Assembly: GCA_945870475.1 (NCBI GenBank)
Contig: CAMBSR010000032.1
Coordinates: forward strand, 1-13,783
DNA length: 13,783 nt
Direction: 5' to 3'
Source: Phycisphaera mikurensis NBRC 102666
GTDB taxonomy: Bacteria > Planctomycetota > Phycisphaerae > Phycisphaerales > SM1A02
The notes under the pieces are model-generated. The model worked only from the letters and a program-made list of their open reading frames with translations. It was not told the origin of the DNA and made no database searches. The translations under genes and the position numbers were made by a program. The number at the start of each line of letters is the position of its first letter. Position 1 is the stretch's first letter. This document shows, in pieces, positions 12,807 through 13,783 of this stretch.

Positions 12807-13763
12807 GGCGGCGGGTGCGTCCGCCGCAGGCGTGCGGCGAAACAGGCTGGAAATCGGGCCGCTGAGGGCGTAGCCCGTCATGGCGATGGCCAGCGATTCG
12901 TGGAACCACCACACGGCGATCGCGACCACCATCATGGCGGCGGCCACGGTGGGAATGGACTTGCGGCCCTTCAGGTAGCGGTTGACGAAGTGCGGGTAGC
13001 GCACGCGGCTCACCATGGCAAAGGCGCACGCGAGCGTGGCAGCCGGGATGATCAGCGAGCTGGTGGCGCCGAAGCCGGCCGGAAGCTCGTCCTTCCACGT
13101 CACCAGCACCAGGTGCTGGTGGAGGAGGGTGAGGCTCGCGACCGCGCCGCCGGCGCCCGGCGAGGGCAGGCCCTTGAACCAGCGGTGGTCGTCTTCCGCG
13201 GCGCTCGCGGTCTCCACGTTGAAGCGGGCCAGGCGAAGCGCGGTGCAGCAGATGTAGATGGCCGCAATGGACCAGCAGAGCCGTGCGTACAGGCTGCCGG
13301 CATCCGGACCGAGGATCGTGGCCTGCTGGCTTTCGCCCGTGCCGCCGTAGTAGACGCTCACCAGGCGGAGCATCATGAAGGCCGGTGCCACGCCGAAGGT
13401 CACCACGTCCGCCAGTGAATCGAGTTGCGCGCCCAGGTCGCTGGTGGAGCGCGTGAGGCGCGCGAGCGATCCGTCCACGGCATCGAATGCCATGCCCAGG
13501 AACACCAGCACGCCGGCCACCGTGAGCGGATGCCAGCCGAAGGGCGTGGGTCCGCCGCTCTCGCCGGCGCGCGCCGAGTAGTAGATGGCCGCGAACCCGC
13601 ACACCAGGTTCGCAAGCGTCATCATGGTGGGGAGCACCTTGACGCCCGGCAGCGGCTTGCCGCTGCGGCGACGGAGCCTGCCACGCATGCCGCGCACGCG
13701 GCCGCCGGTACCGGCTTCGGTGCCGTGGTCGTCTGCGGTGTTGATCGGTCGGCGTTCCTTCAT
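12804..13763 (-). CDS. pssA: CDP-diacylglycerol-serine O-phosphatidyltransferase
   Basis: 319 residues from the first visible ATG. The CDP-alcohol phosphotransferase motif is perfect: D97-G98-x2-A101-R102-x8-G111-x3-D115-x3-D119, with D94 just before. PssA-specific segments follow: Leu-Ala-Arg-Phe-Asn-Val-Glu-Thr at 178-185 and Lys-Gly-Leu-Pro-Ser-Pro-Gly-Ala-Gly at 197-205. Hydrophobic membrane segments lie at about 45-63, 80-95, 160-175, 235-252 and 273-288. It makes phosphatidylserine from CDP-diacylglycerol and serine in the inner membrane, the precursor of phosphatidylethanolamine. The first about 40 residues are a charged, Arg-rich extension. The frame stays open to the window edge and no Shine-Dalgarno is seen before 13763, so the true start could be elsewhere. 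A psd gene often precedes pssA, but here that would be outside the window. Confidence 0.94.
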   Translation of the reverse strand: MKERRPINTADDHGTEAGTGGRVRGMRGRLRRRSGKPLPGVKVLPTMMTLANLVCGFAAIYYSARAGESGGPTPFGWHPLTVAGVLVFLGMAFDAVDGSLARLTRSTSDLGAQLDSLADVVTFGVAPAFMMLRLVSVYYGGTGESQQATILGPDAGSLYARLCWSIAAIYICCTALRLARFNVETASAAEDDHRWFKGLPSPGAGGAVASLTLLHQHLVLVTWKDELPAGFGATSSLIIPAATLACAFAMVSRVRYPHFVNRYLKGRKSIPTVAAAMMVVAIAVWWFHESLAIAMTGYALSGPISSLFRRTPAADAPAA

Positions 13764-13783
13764 TCGTGGCTCACTGCGGGCAC

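Noticed and set aside
10421..12865. Long plus-strand open frame (about 800 codons)
   Set aside because: It is antisense to the second secreted-protein gene and to trpB, both firmly identified by motifs and ribosome sites, and its composition (His/Ala/Arg/Val) is typical of an antisense shadow.
1..13783. tRNA or rRNA genes
   Set aside because: No cloverleaf-like segment with a TTC-type T-arm and no rRNA-like sequence was noticed in the intergenic regions.

Overview
This is a GC-rich bacterial window (roughly two thirds G+C by eye) with densely packed genes on both strands. Two secreted proteins end in a short Pro-Ala-Pro-Gly / hydrophobic / poly-Arg tail of the PEP-CTERM type. Together with a KpsF-type sugar-phosphate isomerase and the general gene style, this suggests a Planctomycetota bacterium, most likely of the Phycisphaerae. 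That assignment is inference; the window has no rRNA or other phylogenetic marker that can be scored by eye.

Layout, left to right. (1) 1-2799, plus strand: the 3' part of a fused FAD / Fe-S / cysteine-rich-domain oxidoreductase (YdiJ/GlcD-GlcF type), a stand-alone CheY-like receiver, and a 78-residue protein of unknown function. (2) 2839-6882: kpsF (minus) and scpA (plus) diverge from a 37-bp gap with overlapping promoters; scpA then converges on recQ (minus) across a 245-bp gap holding 46-bp-period repeats, an inverted copy and two hairpins. (3) 6895-7801: an AT-rich island with a palindrome, then a VapBC/FitAB-type toxin-antitoxin pair whose genes overlap by ATGA. (4) 7816-9339, minus: a D-Ala-D-Ala carboxypeptidase of the PBP4/DacB family with a signal peptide. 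(5) 9464-11302, minus: two secreted proteins with PEP-CTERM-like tails, each with a clear Shine-Dalgarno and followed by a strong GC hairpin, separated by a 363-bp repeat-bearing gap. (6) 11498-13763, minus: trpB preceded by pssA, with the likely trpB promoter overlapping the pssA stop codon.

Most of the genes are housekeeping: chromosome segregation (ScpA), DNA repair (RecQ), envelope building (KpsF for KDO, DacB for peptidoglycan, PssA for phospholipid) and amino-acid synthesis (TrpB). They form no single pathway or defence system. The vapBC pair is the only clear accessory module.

The most notable non-gene signal concerns how genes start. Four genes (receiver, kpsF, scpA, recQ) have a TAnnnT box exactly 6 or 7 bases before the start codon and no Shine-Dalgarno, as expected for leaderless mRNAs. 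The 78-residue gene, trpB, dacB and both PEP-CTERM-like genes have a Shine-Dalgarno instead. I did not find a convincing new multi-gene system; the repeat cluster between scpA and recQ and the leaderless-start pattern are the items most worth following up.
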